In this document: positions 35,476 through 37,154 of the stretch, in pieces | How positions within the stretch are numbered: position 1 is the first letter of the stretch | Layout: every line of letters begins with the position of its first letter | Assembly (NCBI GenBank): GCA_902167985.1 | Contig: CABHNZ010000035.1 | Span: 1 to 37,154, forward strand | Source: Shinella sp. UYSO24 | GTDB lineage: Bacteria; Pseudomonadota; Alphaproteobacteria; Rhizobiales; Rhizobiaceae | Reading direction: 5' to 3' | Length of the DNA: 37,154 nucleotides | Position numbers and translations under genes: made by a program | Notes under the pieces: generated by a model | Database searches by the model: none | What the model was told of the DNA's origin: nothing | The model's input: the letters and a program-made list of their open reading frames with translations, nothing else

Positions 35476-37154
35476 TTACCGGCTCGACGCGACCGGCTTT
35501 ACCAGCGGCGTGATGCGTCGGATGGTGACGCGGCGGTTTTCCTGGTTGGGGCCATCGGTGCGGACCTTGAGGAACTGCTCGCCGTAACCCTGTGTCGCGA
35601 GATTTTCCGGCGGGATGCCGAAGGCGTCGGTCAGAACCTGCGCGACCGATTCCGCCCGCTGGTCGGACAGGATCAGGTTGGACTGGGCCGACCCGACCGC
35701 ATCCGTGTGTCCCTCGATGAGGAAGGTTTCGGACGGATCCCGGCCGAGCACTTCCTTGATCGCATCGGCCACGCGACGCAGCGAGCCGGCCTGGTTCATC
35801 GGAATGTCGGCGCTTCCCGTGGCGAATGTCACCGTATCGAGGTCGATACGGCGAACCTTGTCGCGGATACGCGCCGAGTAGCGCACCTCATCCAGCGAAT
35901 AGACGCGCTCGACGCGTTCGACCGGCGGCTGTTCGAGGAAGCGGTAATAGTCGCGGTTCGGCTCGCTCGACGTGTCGATGATATAGTCGTCGACCGGCAC
36001 CGAGAGGCGCATGGGCGGCAGATCGTCGCCCGGATCACGCCACTGGTAGTTCTGGCTGCGGTCGTTATCCATCAGCTCCGGTGCGTAATAGAGCACGTAT
36101 TCCTGGCCCCCGCGCACGATGCGCGAACGCTGGATGACCTCGCCGTAGCGATTGCGGATGGTGACGATGCGCGTCCCGTCATCACGGGTGATGACTCGCG
36201 GACGCGACCGTCGCGCAGCTGGTCATATTCCGGCGGACGACCGCCCTGTTCGTAGAACCGACGGCTGTCGTCATGGCGCACGACCGGCTGATTGTCGATC
36301 GTGATGATGACGCGGTTGTCGTCACGGTCGCGGCCCTGAGGCGGCGCGTAGCTCTGGTCATAATCCCAGCCGCGCGGGCGATCGAATTGCGGCCGGTTGT
36401 CGAGACGCTGACCGCGCTCCTGATCAAGCGCCTCGAACTGCTGCTGTTGCTGACGCGTCTCGCGGGTGCCGATCTGCGCATCCGCATCGGAACGCGGTGG
36501 CGGCAGAGGCGCACCGGCCTGCTGCGGCGGCAGCGGACGTCCGTTCGGACCGTTGCCAGCGGGACCACCTTGCGGGCCACCCTGAGCACCACCACGCTGA
36601 GGACGCGCCTGCATCGGCTGCTTGGCACTATCGAGAACGGCTGCGCCATTTTCAACCGGCAGGACGAGCTGCTCGCCGGGCTTGGCGGCCGAGGGATCCT
36701 TCGCCAGTTCCTTGGCGCGCTCGACCTGCTGTGGCGTCACCGGCGGCGGAGGCGGCTGCTGAACCGATCCGGCCTGCTGGGCAGCATTCGGCTGAGCAGC
36801 ACCCGGCTGGGCACCGGCGGGGGTTACGCCATTCTGCTGACCGGGCGGCTGAGCAGGCGGCTGGCCCGGCACCTGACCTTGGGCCTGTCCCGGGATCGGA
36901 TTAGGCGCGCGGCCTGGAGCCTGCCCCTGTGGCTGACCCTGTGGTTGACCTGTGGTTGACCATGTGCCTGCCCCTGATTGGGCGCTGACCGGGGGGCTGA
37001 GCTGATGGCTGACCGGGGGCATGACCTGTGTTGCACTACCGGACGGCGCTCCCGGCTGGGCTGCCGGACGCGGCGGCTGGCCGCCTGCCTGATTGCTGCC
37101 CGGGACAGCGGCAGGCGCGTTGGCCGGCGCCTCACCAGCCGGCGGCGTTGCCGG
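35476..37154 (-). CDS. OmpA-family envelope protein, 5' end outside the window (several frame breaks)
   Basis: The C-terminal OmpA-like domain (35480 to about 35860) binds peptidoglycan. It has VTFATGSADIPMNQ, EGHTDAVGSAQSNLILSDQR and ENRRVTIRRI, including the conserved Asp and Arg for diaminopimelate. Upstream is a region with RDRDDNRVIITIDNQPVVRH and a long Pro/Gln/Gly-rich low-complexity stretch that continues past the right edge. One base is missing near 36197 (CGCGAGTC should be CGCCGAGTC). Three more single-base losses, all in the same sense, appear at about 37027, 36985 and 36957, where GQPQ-type repeats jump frame. The gene is truncated by the window, so the start and any signal peptide are not seen. 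Confidence 0.82.

Overview
The window looks like a chromosomal segment of a Rhizobiaceae member (Rhizobium/Agrobacterium/Ciceribacter-type). The reasons are the tpiA-secG-pyrG order, the folE-hisI / NifU-like-yidD-thrS cluster, an Agp2-like HWE-kinase bacteriophytochrome, several rhizobial small-protein families (DUF6074, DUF2336, DUF1489), a bacterial transglutaminase-like cysteine peptidase, and high-GC codon use. This is inference from gene content; no marker pins the genus.

Layout. Positions 1-71 are the right end of an IS21-like insertion sequence. Positions 72-484 hold no clear gene but contain a chain of RNA-type hairpins, three of which share an identical 8-nt loop. They lead into a very acidic orphan protein (485-1353). 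A tRNA-Ser(TGA), two minus-strand terminators and small rhizobial genes follow (1420-3350). Positions 3481-6573 carry pyrG, secG and tpiA on the minus strand, then a secreted alpha/beta hydrolase (minus) and parE (plus). Positions 10143-14190 hold a bacteriophytochrome hybrid kinase divergent from an AI-2E-type permease. Positions 14408-18538 carry two rhizobial proteins of unknown role, a nitroreductase/flavin-reductase pair and an exported protein. Positions 18637-21624 carry thrS, yidD and a NifU-like scaffold (minus), divergent from folE-hisI and a patatin-like phospholipase (plus). A CBS-domain protein and a rhomboid protease (minus) follow, then PAS, PilZ, cysteine-peptidase, membrane-anchored and DacA-like genes (plus). 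The last part has DUF1489, sdaA, DUF599, a DUF1624 acyltransferase and the C-terminal part of an OmpA-family lipoprotein or membrane protein that runs off the right edge.

The most important caveat is quality. At least twelve otherwise well-conserved genes, including essential ones (pyrG, parE), are each broken once, always by the loss of one base and almost always in a short G or C run. Adding one base back restores a full-length product every time. I read these as sequencing or assembly errors rather than real pseudogenes, and I annotate the genes across the breaks.

Most of the window is ordinary housekeeping and cell-envelope content. The most unusual structure is the hairpin chain at 100-484: stems differ but compensate, loops are identical, and a nearby segment is exactly complementary to the loops. 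It sits in front of an acidic protein with repeated ELGW motifs. I do not recognise it as a described RNA family.
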